Shown here: piece after piece, positions 28,260-37,984 of the stretch | Layout of the letters: every line of letters starts with the position of its first letter | How positions within the stretch are numbered: position 1 is the first letter of the stretch | Assembly (NCBI GenBank): GCA_031551755.1 | Contig: JAVBNE010000029.1 | Span: 1 to 56,984 of the forward strand | From: JAVBMU01 sp031551755 | GTDB lineage: Bacteria; Actinomycetota; Actinomycetes; Actinomycetales; Cellulomonadaceae | Direction: 5' to 3' | DNA: 56,984 bases | Notes under the pieces: model-generated | The model's database searches: none | What the model saw: only the letters and a program-made list of their open reading frames with translations | What the model was told of the DNA's origin: nothing | Translations under genes and position numbers: made by a program

Positions 28260-28976
28260 GTGGACATTCCGGCAACCGAACAGGCCGCGAAGCGGCCTGA
28301 CGACCTCACGACCATCATGGCACCGGACTGGGCACATGCCCTGGCTCCGGTGGCCGCCCAACTCCATGACATGGGCGACTTCCTCCGCGCGGAAGTCGCC
28401 GCCGGCCGTAGCTACTTGCCTGCTCCCGACGCCATCCTGCGGGCCTTCGCGCGACCGCTCGCCGACGTGCGGGTACTCATCGTGGGCCAGGACCCCTACC
28501 CGACCCCGGGCCACCCCATGGGCCTCTCCTTCTCCGTGCAGCCCGGTGTGCGCCCCGTCCCGCGGTCGCTGGCCAACATCTTCAAGGAACTCGCGGCCGA
28601 CGTCGGCGCCCCCACCCCGGCCAACGGCGACCTGTCCCCCTGGAGCGACCAAGGCGTCATGTTGCTCAACCGAGTGTTGACCGTGCGACCGGGCGAACCG
28701 GGCTCACACCGAGGAGCAGGTTGGGAGACCTTCACCGAGGCCGCGATCCGGGCGCTAGTGGCCCGGGAGGCCCCCCTCGTCGCCATCTTGTGGGGCCGCG
28801 ACGCCGGAACCCTGCGTCCGATGCTCGGCGACACCCCGATCGTGGCGAGCCCGCATCCGAGCCCACTCTCCGCCTCACGAGGCTTCTTCGGTTCGCGTCC
28901 GTTCTCCCGCGTCAATGAGCTTCTGGCAGCCCAGGGGGCAGCACCCGTCGATTGGACGCTCCCGACGGCGGATTAG
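28260..28976 (+). CDS. ung: Uracil-DNA glycosylase, family 1
   Basis: A 238-residue base-excision repair enzyme that removes uracil from DNA. The water-activating motif GQDPYPTPGHPMGLSFSV carries the catalytic Asp; the usual GQDPYH His is Pro here, as is normal in mycobacterial-type Ung. The second motif HPSPLSASRGFFG holds the catalytic His. GTG 28260 is chosen because TACGCT lies 7 nt before it; an in-frame GTG at 28230 and ATG at 28318 are alternatives without ribosome sites. It stands divergent from the DUF3263 gene, and the SGNH hydrolase follows 7 bp later. Confidence 0.92.
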   Translation: MDIPATEQAAKRPDDLTTIMAPDWAHALAPVAAQLHDMGDFLRAEVAAGRSYLPAPDAILRAFARPLADVRVLIVGQDPYPTPGHPMGLSFSVQPGVRPVPRSLANIFKELAADVGAPTPANGDLSPWSDQGVMLLNRVLTVRPGEPGSHRGAGWETFTEAAIRALVAREAPLVAILWGRDAGTLRPMLGDTPIVASPHPSPLSASRGFFGSRPFSRVNELLAAQGAAPVDWTLPTAD

Positions 28977-28983
28977 TCGCAGA

Positions 28984-29796
28984 ATGGACTCCATGAACGC
29001 GCAGAACTGGAGCAGTTACGTCGCCGTCGGTGACTCCTTCACCGAGGGCCTGTGGGATCCGTACCCCGGGTCGGCCGACCACCAGCGGGGATGGGCGGAC
29101 CTGCTCGCCCAGAGTCTTGCCGCCCGGCAACGTGACGCCGGTTCGCCACCCCTGACCTACGCCAACCTGGCGATCCGCGGCCGTAAGCTCCATTCGATCT
29201 TGACGGAGCAGGTACCGATCGCCCTCGCGATGAAACCTGATCTGGTCAGCCTGGGTGGAGGCGGGAACGATATCCTGCGCGCCAGCGCGGACCTGGATCT
29301 GTTGGCCACCGGAGTCGAGTCCGCGGTCAAGCGACTGCGGGCGGAGGGCATCGACGTCCTGCTGATCACCGGCTTCGACTCGTCCGGCAGTCCGCTGGTG
29401 AGCATGACGCGCGGGCGCGTCGGGGTGTTCAACACCCACCTGTGGTCGATCGCCCGCCGACACGGTGCCTATGTGCTCGACCTGTGGGGCATGCGCAGCC
29501 TCGGCGACTGGCGGATGTGGGCGGAGGACCGGATCCACCTGACCACGGAGGGTCACCGCCGGGTCGCACAGGCGGCTCTGGTGGGACTCGGACTCGAACC
29601 GGACGACACCGACTGGGACGACCCGCTGGCGCCGCTGCCGCCCACGCCCGCCATCGACCGGGCGCGTGCGAACGCACAGTGGGTGCGCCACCACGCGGTG
29701 CCCTGGGCCGGCCGCCGGTTGCGGGGGACGTCATCGGGCGACCACCGCGTCCCCAAGGCGCCCGAGTTGGCACCGGTACCGCTGGCGGAGAAGTAG
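28984..29796 (+). CDS. SGNH/GDSL-family hydrolase
   Basis: A 270-residue esterase or acyl hydrolase. Block I has the nucleophile in AVGDSFTEG (Ser about residue 16), block II and III Gly and Asn appear in GGGNDI, and block V is probably the DRIHLTTEGH segment with Asp and His. No signal peptide is seen, so it is probably cytoplasmic. The frame extends upstream into ung, but ATG 28984, 7 bp after the ung stop, keeps the catalytic block at the usual position. It is probably co-transcribed with ung. Substrate unknown. Confidence 0.87.
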   Translation: MDSMNAQNWSSYVAVGDSFTEGLWDPYPGSADHQRGWADLLAQSLAARQRDAGSPPLTYANLAIRGRKLHSILTEQVPIALAMKPDLVSLGGGGNDILRASADLDLLATGVESAVKRLRAEGIDVLLITGFDSSGSPLVSMTRGRVGVFNTHLWSIARRHGAYVLDLWGMRSLGDWRMWAEDRIHLTTEGHRRVAQAALVGLGLEPDDTDWDDPLAPLPPTPAIDRARANAQWVRHHAVPWAGRRLRGTSSGDHRVPKAPELAPVPLAEK

Positions 29797-29812
29797 GGGC
29801 GGGGAGGTACGG

Positions 29813-29885
29813 AGCCGCCTGTCGGGGTCGAACCGACGACCTTTCGCTTACAAGGCGAATGCTCTACCAGCTGAGCTAAGGCGGC
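29813..29885 (-). tRNA. tRNA-Thr (anticodon TGT)
   Basis: A 73-nt cloverleaf on the minus strand. Acceptor GCCGCCT pairs with AGGCGGC; the anticodon stem TTCGC/GCGAA encloses the loop CTTGTAA, giving anticodon TGT (Thr, ACA codons). The T-loop GGTTCGACCCC is intact. No CCA is encoded. Confidence 0.93.
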
Positions 29886-29924
29886 AGTCACCGGGGTGAT
29901 CCCGGCGGGGTGGCCGGCCGTGTG

Positions 29925-29961
29925 GGCCGGACGAGCGGTCAGCCTACCCGCTCGTCCGGCC
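29925..29961. terminator. Bidirectional hairpin between tRNA-Thr and the DsbA-like genes
   Basis: A perfect 14-bp stem (29925-29938 with 29948-29961) with a 9-nt loop. It lies 36 bp past the stop of the leftward DsbA-like gene, which it probably terminates. Confidence 0.8.
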
Positions 29962-29996
29962 TTCGTCACAGCCGAGAACCGATCAGCGAGTCACGC

Positions 29997-30866
29997 TCAC
30001 TGCTTGGCGTCCAAGATTGCCTGCTTGAACGAGTCGAGGTCCCGCCAGTCGCCGGTGTGGCGCTCACCGTTGATCAGGATCGTCGGGGTGTACAGCTTCC
30101 CGTCTTCGTGCAGCACGGCGGTGTCCTGACCGGCCCTCATCGTGGCCGCCTGGACCCAGCCGCCGAAGGTCTCCATGGCCGTGCCGTCACTGATCTTCGC
30201 CGCGGTGGCCGCCGGCACACCCGCCGCCTGCGCGATCTCGGCCATCTTGGCGTTGGTCAGGCCCCTGGTGCCCTCGGCCGGCTGGTTCGCGAAGAGTGCC
30301 GTGCTGAAGTCCTTGAACGCTTCCGGTGCCTGGTCGGCGACATACGCCGCCGCAGACGCCGCCCGGGTCGAGTAGACGCTGTCGGCCGCGTTGTGGTCCT
30401 GCGTCGACAGCGGGTGGTAGGCCAGCGTCACGTCACCGGAGGCAACCAGCTCGGAAAGCATCACGTCACTCGTCTGCTCGAGCTGACCACAAAAGGGGCA
30501 CAGGTAGTCGAGGTACAGATCGACGACGACAGCGTTGGCCCCGTTCGTGGACCCGGCCTCACCGGACTTACCGACGGTGATCGCGTCGTTCTCATTCGCA
30601 GTCGCCGGGGCGGCTGTCGAGGTGCCCGGGGTGGTCACATCGGTGACGGTGCCTTCAGTGCCCCCACCGGCGTCGTCGGCGTCCTTTCCCGAGTTGAGCA
30701 CGAAGAGGAAGACGCCGACCAGAGCGATCACCGCGATCGCCAGCACGCCGATCGTGATCGCCCGGTTGCGCTTCTCCCTGCGGGCCTGCGCGTCACGGAG
30801 CTTCGCCGCCTCGGCACGTGCGGCATCCCGGCGGTCGGCTTTGATGGAGGAGTCTTCTGTTGCCAT
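29997..30866 (-). CDS. DsbA-like thiol oxidoreductase 1 (CPFC), membrane-anchored
   Basis: A 289-residue protein. A cytoplasmic, highly charged N-terminus (RRDAARAEAAKLRDAQARREKRNR) precedes one membrane segment (about 37-56), a Thr/Ala-rich linker and a thioredoxin/DsbA fold with active-site CPFC in DLYLDYLCPFCGQLEQ. The cis-Pro region is TPTILING. Such proteins form disulfides in exported proteins. ATG 30866 follows GAAGGAC. It is the downstream member of a tandem pair, 73 bp after its paralogue. Stretches with the other copy are almost identical at the DNA level, pointing to recent duplication or gene conversion. Confidence 0.9.
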   Translation of the reverse strand: MATEDSSIKADRRDAARAEAAKLRDAQARREKRNRAITIGVLAIAVIALVGVFLFVLNSGKDADDAGGGTEGTVTDVTTPGTSTAAPATANENDAITVGKSGEAGSTNGANAVVVDLYLDYLCPFCGQLEQTSDVMLSELVASGDVTLAYHPLSTQDHNAADSVYSTRAASAAAYVADQAPEAFKDFSTALFANQPAEGTRGLTNAKMAEIAQAAGVPAATAAKISDGTAMETFGGWVQAATMRAGQDTAVLHEDGKLYTPTILINGERHTGDWRDLDSFKQAILDAKQ

Positions 30867-30939
30867 GGCTGTCCTTCGAAAGTGGGATTATCGGGCAGCG
30901 CGGGTCGTGGTGACGCTCGGCCACCACGGACCCGGTCGC

Positions 30940-31797
30940 CTACTGGTCGTTCTTGGCGGCGAAAACTGCCTGCTTGAGCGCATCGGTATCGAACCAGTTG
31001 CCGTCGTAACGCTTCCCGTCGATCAAGATGGTGGGCGTCGACAGGTAGCCGTTCTCCGGGTTCAGTACATCAGGGTTCTGCGCGTCGAGGTCCGTGGCCG
31101 CCTGGACCCAGCCGCCGAAGGTCTCCATGGCCGTACCATCACTGATCTTCGCCGTCGTGGCTGCCGGCACACCCGCCGCCTGCGCGATCTCGGCCATCTT
31201 GGCGTTGGTCAGGCCCGTGGTGCGCTCGGCCGGCTGGTTCGCGAAGAGCGCCGTATTGAAGGCGGCCCAGTTGGCTGGTGCCTCCTGCGCGACGTAGGCC
31301 GAGGCCGCCGCCGCCCGCGTGGAGTACGCGGTTCTCTCGGAGGCCTGGTCCATGATCGAAATGGGGTGATTCGCCAGCGTGATGTCACCCGATTCGGCCA
31401 ACGCGTTCAACGTGGGTCCAGCGGCCTGCTCCAGCTGACCACAGTTCGGGCACATGTAGTCGAGGTACAGGTCGACGACGACGGCGCCTTCGTTACTCGA
31501 CCCGGCCTCACCCGACTTCCCGACGGTGATGGCGTTGTTGTCATTGGCCGTGCTTGGGGCCGCCGTCGAGGTCCCGGGGGTGGTCACATCGGTGGTCTTG
31601 GCGCTGTCGTCGTTGCTGTTCTTGAGCACGAAAAGGAAGACACCTACCAGGGCGACGACCGCAACGACCAGAACGCCGAGCGTGATCGCCCGGTTGCGCT
31701 TCTCTCGACGAGCCTGGGCTTCGCGCAGTTTGGCGGCCTCGGCACGAGCCGCCTGGCGGCGTTCGGCCTTGGTGGGCGTCGATTCTTGAGGGGACAT
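30940..31797 (-). CDS. DsbA-like thiol oxidoreductase 2 (CPNC), membrane-anchored
   Basis: A 285-residue paralogue of the next gene, with the same charged N-terminus, membrane segment, linker and DsbA fold, but active site CPNC instead of CPFC. The middle residues of CxxC set redox potential, so the two enzymes probably differ in oxidising power or partner. ATG 31797 (MSPQES) has AAGGAC 6 nt upstream; the open frame runs to 32070 but that part overlaps the membrane gene and lacks a signal. It follows a small membrane-protein gene by 47 bp. Confidence 0.9.
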   Translation of the reverse strand: MSPQESTPTKAERRQAARAEAAKLREAQARREKRNRAITLGVLVVAVVALVGVFLFVLKNSNDDSAKTTDVTTPGTSTAAPSTANDNNAITVGKSGEAGSSNEGAVVVDLYLDYMCPNCGQLEQAAGPTLNALAESGDITLANHPISIMDQASERTAYSTRAAAASAYVAQEAPANWAAFNTALFANQPAERTTGLTNAKMAEIAQAAGVPAATTAKISDGTAMETFGGWVQAATDLDAQNPDVLNPENGYLSTPTILIDGKRYDGNWFDTDALKQAVFAAKNDQ

Positions 31798-31844
31798 GAA
31801 TGGTCCTTCGGGGAAAGTGGTGAGGGTGGGCAGGCTGGCGCGCG

Positions 31845-32372
31845 TCAGGCCGGCGCGCAGACCGGCGTCGGCGGGCCGCGTACCACCCAGGCCGTGGCGG
31901 CCCCCAGCAGTCGCCGCACCACATGTTCCCAAGCGAATCGCCGGACCGCCGGGCGAGCCGGGACGAGGCCCGCCTCCGGGGTGATCCGCCCGTGCAGCGT
32001 CTCCACGGCTGCCGCCAACAGCCGGCCCAACCGTTCGATCGCGCCGCGCGCGTAGCCCGCGACGACCCACGCCGTCGCCAGTGCCACGAGATGGGCGATC
32101 GCCACCGGAATCGCGACCACGGCGAGCACCCGCACCGCCCCGGCCGGAGTCGGCCCGAGAGCCAGGCTGCCGGGAGCGCAGGCCGGCGACTCATGGACGA
32201 GCGCGAGACCCGTTCCGGCATGCATCCATTGCCCGGGCACCGCCACACACTGGTGCACCACGGCGAATCCACAGTTGGCGAGCAGCACCGCGGAGGCCGT
32301 CAGCACGAAGGCGACCAAGAAAACGGGCGCAAGCAGTCGCGACATGGAATGTCGGTCAACCCTGCTGTGCAC
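31845..32372 (-). CDS. Small membrane protein with three extracytoplasmic cysteines
   Basis: A 175-residue protein I do not recognise. It has a hydrophobic segment at about 13-33, then an extracytoplasmic loop with C34, C42 (C-x7-C) and C65, a second segment near 77-98, and a cytoplasmic basic C-terminus. It sits directly upstream of the two DsbA-like genes. The cysteine spacing recalls the VKOR loop pair, but the CxxC of VKOR is missing and the fold is too short, so it is not a VKOR. It could be a substrate or membrane partner of the DsbA pair. GTG 32372 is leaderless-like; ATG 32345 is an alternative. Confidence 0.55.
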   Translation of the reverse strand: MHSRVDRHSMSRLLAPVFLVAFVLTASAVLLANCGFAVVHQCVAVPGQWMHAGTGLALVHESPACAPGSLALGPTPAGAVRVLAVVAIPVAIAHLVALATAWVVAGYARGAIERLGRLLAAAVETLHGRITPEAGLVPARPAVRRFAWEHVVRRLLGAATAWVVRGPPTPVCAPA

Positions 32373-32378
32373 TGGCCC

Positions 32379-32384
32379 AGTCTA
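32379..32384 (-). promoter_or_regulatory. -10 hexamer TAGACT of the small membrane protein gene
   Basis: Read leftwards, TAGACT ends 6 nt before GTG 32372. Confidence 0.5.
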
Positions 32385-32416
32385 TAAGGTCACGACGTGG
32401 CGAACTCAGGAAACTC

Positions 32417-34141
32417 TCAGTTGAAACCCGACAACTGACGGAAGGGCCACCAAAACACATCGTAGCCGACGGCGACCAGGATTCCGGCAACCACGATCGC
32501 TACCAGCAACCCAGCCACCACCAGCAGTGTTCCCGAGCGGCTGCCGGCCACATGGGCCAGCGTCGTCCGGGCGCCGTAACGAGTCTTCGCGGTCCAGGGA
32601 CCGGCCCAGGCGAGCACACCCGCGATCAGCCCCGCCACGCAGAGCACCACACTGAGGAGCCAGCCAGGGCTCTCCTGACTGGCAAAGCCACGGGCACCCG
32701 GGGCACCGTCCGCGAACAGTGCCCAACCGGCCGCAACCACCAGCCCCGCCCCGGCCGCAGCGACCGTCATCGACGGCACCGCCCCCACCACGGCCCGCAG
32801 GAAGTACCAGGGAGAGGCGAAGACCGCACGAACACGATCGCGGTTCGATACGCCGCGTTGTTCCCGGCGACGGTGAATCGCTTCGGTCGTTTCGCCCACC
32901 ATCCGCATCACCACGATGACCAGCACCACGACACCCAGCACGACGCCCGGGAAGAAGCCGGCCAATGCCGCAGCCGCCACCACCGACAACCCGACGATCC
33001 ACCGGCGTTCAGGCACCTCGGGCCGTTGGTATCCGGGTTCCGGCGACTCATCATCGGTCGCCTGCTCCGGGTCATCTGAGTCCCCCTCCGCCGTCCCCCC
33101 GGGGGCGATCGACGGTGGGAGACCCTCAGCATCCCGCACGTCGGCGGCGGACACGGCCACCGTGCGTCCGTCGTGCACGGGTTGTCCCACGGGAAGCACG
33201 GGCGGCACCACGACAGGGGGGATCAAGACGGGCGCCGACTCCGGGCCTTCGGCCGGCACCACCTCGGTCGGCGGCTCGACGGCCACCGTCTCGGTGGCAT
33301 TCGCAAGATCCCCGGAATCGGCGGCGTAGCGCAGCGCGGTGATCACTTCGGTCGGGGTGGAGCGCTGCGCAGGGTCCGGTCGCAGCGCACCGGCCAGGGC
33401 AGCCGTCGTCGTCGGCCCCAACCCGGCCAGATCGGCCGTACCTGCGAGCGCCCGGCCGATCACGGCCTCCATCGGCCCCATGCCGAACGGCCGGCGCCCG
33501 GTGGCCGCGAACGCTACCACCGCCGCCCACCCCCACCAGTCGGTACCCGGCCCCAACGGTGCGTTGTCCAGGAGTTCGGGGGCGAGGTAACCCGGCGTGC
33601 CCATCACGATCCCAGTGGCCGTGTACCGGCTTTCGTCCAGCCCTTGAGCGATCCCGAAGTCGATCAGCACCGGCCCCTGGTCAGCGATGAGCACATTGCT
33701 CGGTTTCAAGTCCCGGTGGATGACGCCGGCGCCGTGAACGGCCTCCAGGGCGGCCGCGAGCTGATCCGCCAACTCCAGAAGGTCCCATGGGTCGAGCGGG
33801 CCGCGGGCCGCGATCTCGGCCTCCAACGTCGGCCCCGAGATCAGCTCCGTGACGATGAACGCTTCCGGCCCGTCCAACTCGACATCCAGGATCTGCGCGA
33901 CCGCCGGGTGCCGCAGGCGTTGCAGGGCACTCGCCTCACGGTAGAGGCGTTGGCGGCCCTCGGCGTCAGTATCCAGATGAGCGTGCAGGAACTTGATCGC
34001 GACAAGATTGCCGCCGCCGTCGTGCGCGCTGTAGACACTGCCCATGGCGCCCGAACCCAACCGGGCACCGATACGGTATCCCCCGACCTCAGCACCTGGT
34101 CGAAAGCCCGTAGCGGGGGCGTGCGGCATGGGCTCAGTCAT
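32417..34141 (-). CDS. Membrane Ser/Thr protein kinase (PknB/PknD-like)
   Basis: A 574-residue bacterial Hanks-type kinase. The kinase domain (about 21-285) has the Gly loop LGSGAMGSVY, K50 in AIKF, catalytic HRDLKPSN near residue 142, IDFG near 160 and APE in LAPELL. Downstream is a long acidic juxtamembrane region (about 285-400), then about four membrane segments (RWIVGLSVVAAAALAGFF and others) with no PASTA or beta-propeller sensor. Start ATG 34141 has TAGGTT 6 nt upstream, indicating a leaderless mRNA. It lies divergent from otsA. The ligand is unknown. Confidence 0.9.
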   Translation of the reverse strand: MTEPMPHAPATGFRPGAEVGGYRIGARLGSGAMGSVYSAHDGGGNLVAIKFLHAHLDTDAEGRQRLYREASALQRLRHPAVAQILDVELDGPEAFIVTELISGPTLEAEIAARGPLDPWDLLELADQLAAALEAVHGAGVIHRDLKPSNVLIADQGPVLIDFGIAQGLDESRYTATGIVMGTPGYLAPELLDNAPLGPGTDWWGWAAVVAFAATGRRPFGMGPMEAVIGRALAGTADLAGLGPTTTAALAGALRPDPAQRSTPTEVITALRYAADSGDLANATETVAVEPPTEVVPAEGPESAPVLIPPVVVPPVLPVGQPVHDGRTVAVSAADVRDAEGLPPSIAPGGTAEGDSDDPEQATDDESPEPGYQRPEVPERRWIVGLSVVAAAALAGFFPGVVLGVVVLVIVVMRMVGETTEAIHRRREQRGVSNRDRVRAVFASPWYFLRAVVGAVPSMTVAAAGAGLVVAAGWALFADGAPGARGFASQESPGWLLSVVLCVAGLIAGVLAWAGPWTAKTRYGARTTLAHVAGSRSGTLLVVAGLLVAIVVAGILVAVGYDVFWWPFRQLSGFN

Positions 34142-34147
34142 GAGACC

Positions 34148-34153
34148 AACCTA
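34148..34153 (-). promoter_or_regulatory. -10 hexamer TAGGTT of the kinase gene
   Basis: Read leftwards, TAGGTT ends 6 nt before ATG 34141. Confidence 0.55.
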
Positions 34154-34196
34154 GTCACCGACTGTCGATTCCGGGCTGTACGCACCGCGTACCCGA

Positions 34197-34202
34197 TATC
34201 CT
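34197..34202 (+). promoter_or_regulatory. -10 hexamer TATCCT of the otsAB operon
   Basis: TATCCT ends 12 nt before the first in-frame ATG (34215) and 45 nt before the SD-preceded GTG 34248, so otsA has a short normal leader. Confidence 0.4.
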
Positions 34203-34247
34203 GGCCTCGGCACGATGACCACATCCACCAGCCCAAAGGGGTTCCAC

Positions 34248-35780
34248 GTGGCAAACGGAGACCAGTTCGATCTTGTTGTCGTGGCCAATCGTCTTCCGGT
34301 CGACTTCACCGTCTCAGACGACGGCGGTATCGACTGGGACCGTTCACCCGGTGGGCTGGTCAGCGCACTCGAACCAGTGATGCAGGCGGCCGACGGCGCC
34401 TGGGTCGGCTGGTCCGGTGCGCCCGATCTCACCGCCGAACCCTTCGAAGCGGACGACATGTGGCTGGTGCCGGTCACACTGTCTGCCGCTGAGATCGAGG
34501 GGTTCTACGAAGGGTTCTCGAACGACACCCTGTGGCCGCTGTATCACGACGTCATCGCTCCCCCGACCTACCACCGTGCCTGGTTCGAGACCTACCGGCG
34601 GGTCAACCAGCGCTTCGCCGATGCCGCCGCAAAGACCGCCGCCCCCGGTGGGGTGGTCTGGGTCCACGACTACCAACTTCAACTGGTCCCCCGGATGCTT
34701 CGCGATGCCCGGCCTGACCTGCGAATCGGTTTCTTCAACCACATCCCGTTCCCGCCACTGGAGCTCTTCCAACAACTCCCGTGGCGCCGACGTGTCCTTG
34801 AAGGGCTGCTCGGAGCGGATCTGGTGGGTTTCCAGCGCACCGGCGATGCCGCGAACTTTATGCGGGCCGTGCGCCGGATGAAGGCGCATACCACCCGTGG
34901 ATCGATCATTTCCGTGCCCGACCATGGGCGTTTTCGCCATGTACGGGCGGCCGCCTTCCCCATTTCGATCGACTCCCGCCGCTTCGATGAGATGGCCCGC
35001 AGCCCACAGGTCCACGCCCGAGCCCGCGAGATCCGCGCGGACCTCGGCGACCCGGACATCATGATGCTGGGTGTCGACCGGCTGGATTACACCAAGGGCA
35101 TCCGGCACCGGATCAAGGCCTACGGCGAACTGCTCCAGGACGGGCGCCTGGACGTGGCCCGGTCCACCCTGGTGCAGGTCGCCAGCCCGAGTCGGGAGAA
35201 TGTGGACGCCTACCAGGAACTGCGAGAGAACGTCGAAGTCCTGGTAGGCCGGATCAACGGTGAGTACGCCGAGATCGGCACAGCCGCAATCCACTACTTG
35301 CACCACTCCTACCCCCCGGAAGAGATGGCGGCCCTCTACCTCGCGGCTGACGTCATGTTGGTGACCGCCCTGCGCGACGGCATGAACCTCGTCGCCAAGG
35401 AGTATGTCGCGGCGCGTTCGGACGATCGCGGCGTCCTGGTTCTCTCGGAATTCGCCGGCGCCGCCGATGAGCTGGCCTCCGGCGCCCTGCTGGTCAACCC
35501 GCACGACATCGACGGGATGAAGGACATCATCGTCGCGGCCGCCCATATGGACGCGCGAGAGCAACGTAAGCGGATGCGCAAACTCCGGCGCCGAGTCCTG
35601 TCCGACGATGTCGCCAAATGGTCGGCCTCCTTCCTGGCGGCACTGACCGAGACAGCGGACCGGGCCGGTCGCGAACGGCGCTCGTTCGAACACGGCCACC
35701 GCGCTCCGGCCACGACCACGGCGCCGACCGAGAGTTCGGTAACCGACCGGCCGGCCACCCAAGAACAGGTGGAGTGGTGA
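34248..35780 (+). CDS. otsA: Alpha,alpha-trehalose-phosphate synthase (UDP-forming)
   Basis: A 510-residue GT20 enzyme joining UDP-glucose and glucose-6-phosphate into trehalose-6-phosphate. It shows VVVANRLPVDF, GGLVSALEPV, HDYQLQLVPRMLR, the glucose-6-P contact R in VGFQRTGDA, LDYTKGI and DGMNLVAKEY. GTG 34248 is preferred: AAAGGGG lies 6 nt upstream, while ATG 34215 would add 11 residues. A -10-like TATCCT at 34197-34202 gives a short normal leader. It overlaps otsB by 4 bp (GTGA), forming a trehalose operon. Confidence 0.95.
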   Translation: MANGDQFDLVVVANRLPVDFTVSDDGGIDWDRSPGGLVSALEPVMQAADGAWVGWSGAPDLTAEPFEADDMWLVPVTLSAAEIEGFYEGFSNDTLWPLYHDVIAPPTYHRAWFETYRRVNQRFADAAAKTAAPGGVVWVHDYQLQLVPRMLRDARPDLRIGFFNHIPFPPLELFQQLPWRRRVLEGLLGADLVGFQRTGDAANFMRAVRRMKAHTTRGSIISVPDHGRFRHVRAAAFPISIDSRRFDEMARSPQVHARAREIRADLGDPDIMMLGVDRLDYTKGIRHRIKAYGELLQDGRLDVARSTLVQVASPSRENVDAYQELRENVEVLVGRINGEYAEIGTAAIHYLHHSYPPEEMAALYLAADVMLVTALRDGMNLVAKEYVAARSDDRGVLVLSEFAGAADELASGALLVNPHDIDGMKDIIVAAAHMDAREQRKRMRKLRRRVLSDDVAKWSASFLAALTETADRAGRERRSFEHGHRAPATTTAPTESSVTDRPATQEQVEW

Positions 35781-36598
35781 ACGACCTTCCCCTGCCCACA
35801 GCGCTGACCGTGTTCGCCGCGGCCGCGGCCCCCCGGCTGGTCGCCCTCGACTTCGACGGCAGCCTGGCACCGCTGGTCGACGACCCGACCCGATCACGTC
35901 CGCTTCCCCGCGCGGCGGCTGCCTTGGCCCGGTTGGCGGCCCTTCCGCCTGGCGCACACACCACCGTGGCGCTGGTCTCCGGACGTAACCTTGCGGACCT
36001 CACCGAACGGGCGCAGCCACCTGTGGGCACCCTTTTGGTGGGCAGCCACGGCGCGGAGATCGGGCACATGGCAGACGGCGGACCCGTCGCTGATCCCCTG
36101 CACCTCGACACCGCTCAACAGCAAGCGCTGGCCACCTTGATCGGGGCCTTCGAGCGGATCGCGGCCACGCACGCGGGCGCGTGGGTGCAGATCAAACCGA
36201 GCGCCGCCGTGATGCACACCCGGCTGGCCCGCACCGACGTCGCCCGCACGTGCACCGAAGCGGCGCTCGCCGTCGCCGACCGGCTGGAATTGGCGGCCCT
36301 GCAGGGCAAGGACGTCGTCGAGGTGGCGGTGACGCACACCTCCAAGGGAATTGCCGTCGAGCGCCTGCGCTCGCATCTCGGCGACGACACCCGAGTGCTG
36401 TACGCAGGCGATGACACCACCGACGAACGCGCCCTCGAAGTCTTGCGCCCGGGCGATGTCGGCATCAAAGTCGGCCCGGGGTCCACGTCTGCGGAGTTCC
36501 GGCTCGCGGACCCGGCTGAACTTGCCGAAACCCTGCTCATGCTCGTCGCCGACCTGGAAACAACCTGGCAGGCGGGGTCCGACGTCACAAGCGCGTGA
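35777..36598 (+). CDS. otsB: Trehalose-6-phosphate phosphatase
   Basis: A 273-residue HAD-family phosphatase that completes trehalose synthesis. HAD motif I is ALDFDGSLAPL, with the nucleophile Asp and acid/base Asp; motif II Ser is in ALVSGRN; motif IV reads YAGDDTTDERA. A GGTGGAG ribosome site precedes GTG 35777, and translation is coupled to otsA by a GTGA overlap. Trehalose protects against desiccation and osmotic stress in actinobacteria. Confidence 0.94.
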   Translation: MNDLPLPTALTVFAAAAAPRLVALDFDGSLAPLVDDPTRSRPLPRAAAALARLAALPPGAHTTVALVSGRNLADLTERAQPPVGTLLVGSHGAEIGHMADGGPVADPLHLDTAQQQALATLIGAFERIAATHAGAWVQIKPSAAVMHTRLARTDVARTCTEAALAVADRLELAALQGKDVVEVAVTHTSKGIAVERLRSHLGDDTRVLYAGDDTTDERALEVLRPGDVGIKVGPGSTSAEFRLADPAELAETLLMLVADLETTWQAGSDVTSA

Positions 36599-36638
36599 CG
36601 ATCTCCGCCTCGCCCGGCAAAATCTCAGATGCTGAGCG

Positions 36639-36644
36639 TAGGAT
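36639..36644 (+). promoter_or_regulatory. -10 hexamer TAGGAT of the sugar-ATPase gene
   Basis: TAGGAT lies about 150 bp before ATG 36794, giving a long leader that contains the palindrome at 36715. Confidence 0.35.
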
Positions 36645-36714
36645 GCGGATCACGACGATGTCGGACTCACCGATTGAGGGCTCTTCGATCGGCCGGAGTT
36701 CGGCATCTTCCATG

Positions 36715-36731
36715 TCGCGAACCTTTCGCGA
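36715..36731. promoter_or_regulatory. Perfect 7-3-7 palindrome (TCGCGAA/TTCGCGA) in the ATPase leader
   Basis: TCGCGAA, CCT, TTCGCGA: a perfect inverted repeat in the leader of the sugar ABC ATPase gene, about 70 bp downstream of a candidate TAGGAT -10. It may be a repressor operator (LacI-type regulators control many sugar ATPase genes) or a leader hairpin. The regulator is not identified. Confidence 0.5.
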
Positions 36732-36793
36732 TGGCACGTCACTACACAACGGATCGTCCGGCACGTACCTGCCGGTGGAGGGATGTACCCATC

Positions 36794-37915
<1,122 letters not shown>

Positions 37916-37932
37916 GTCCGACCGTATCGGTA

Positions 37933-37961
37933 GGCGGGACCAGCCACGGGCTGGTCCCGCC
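37933..37961 (+). terminator. Terminator after the sugar ATPase gene
   Basis: A perfect 13-bp stem (37933-37945 with 37949-37961) around an ACG loop, 18 bp past the stop. Confidence 0.88.
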
Positions 37962-37984
37962 CTCCGGCGTTCCCGGGGGGCGCC

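Noticed and set aside
31845..32372. VKOR partner for the DsbA-like proteins
   Set aside because: No CxxC and too few membrane segments for VKOR, despite the C-x7-C pair.
34344..35957. 537-codon minus-strand ORF opposite otsA
   Set aside because: A codon-bias shadow of otsA; the otsA motifs are unambiguous.
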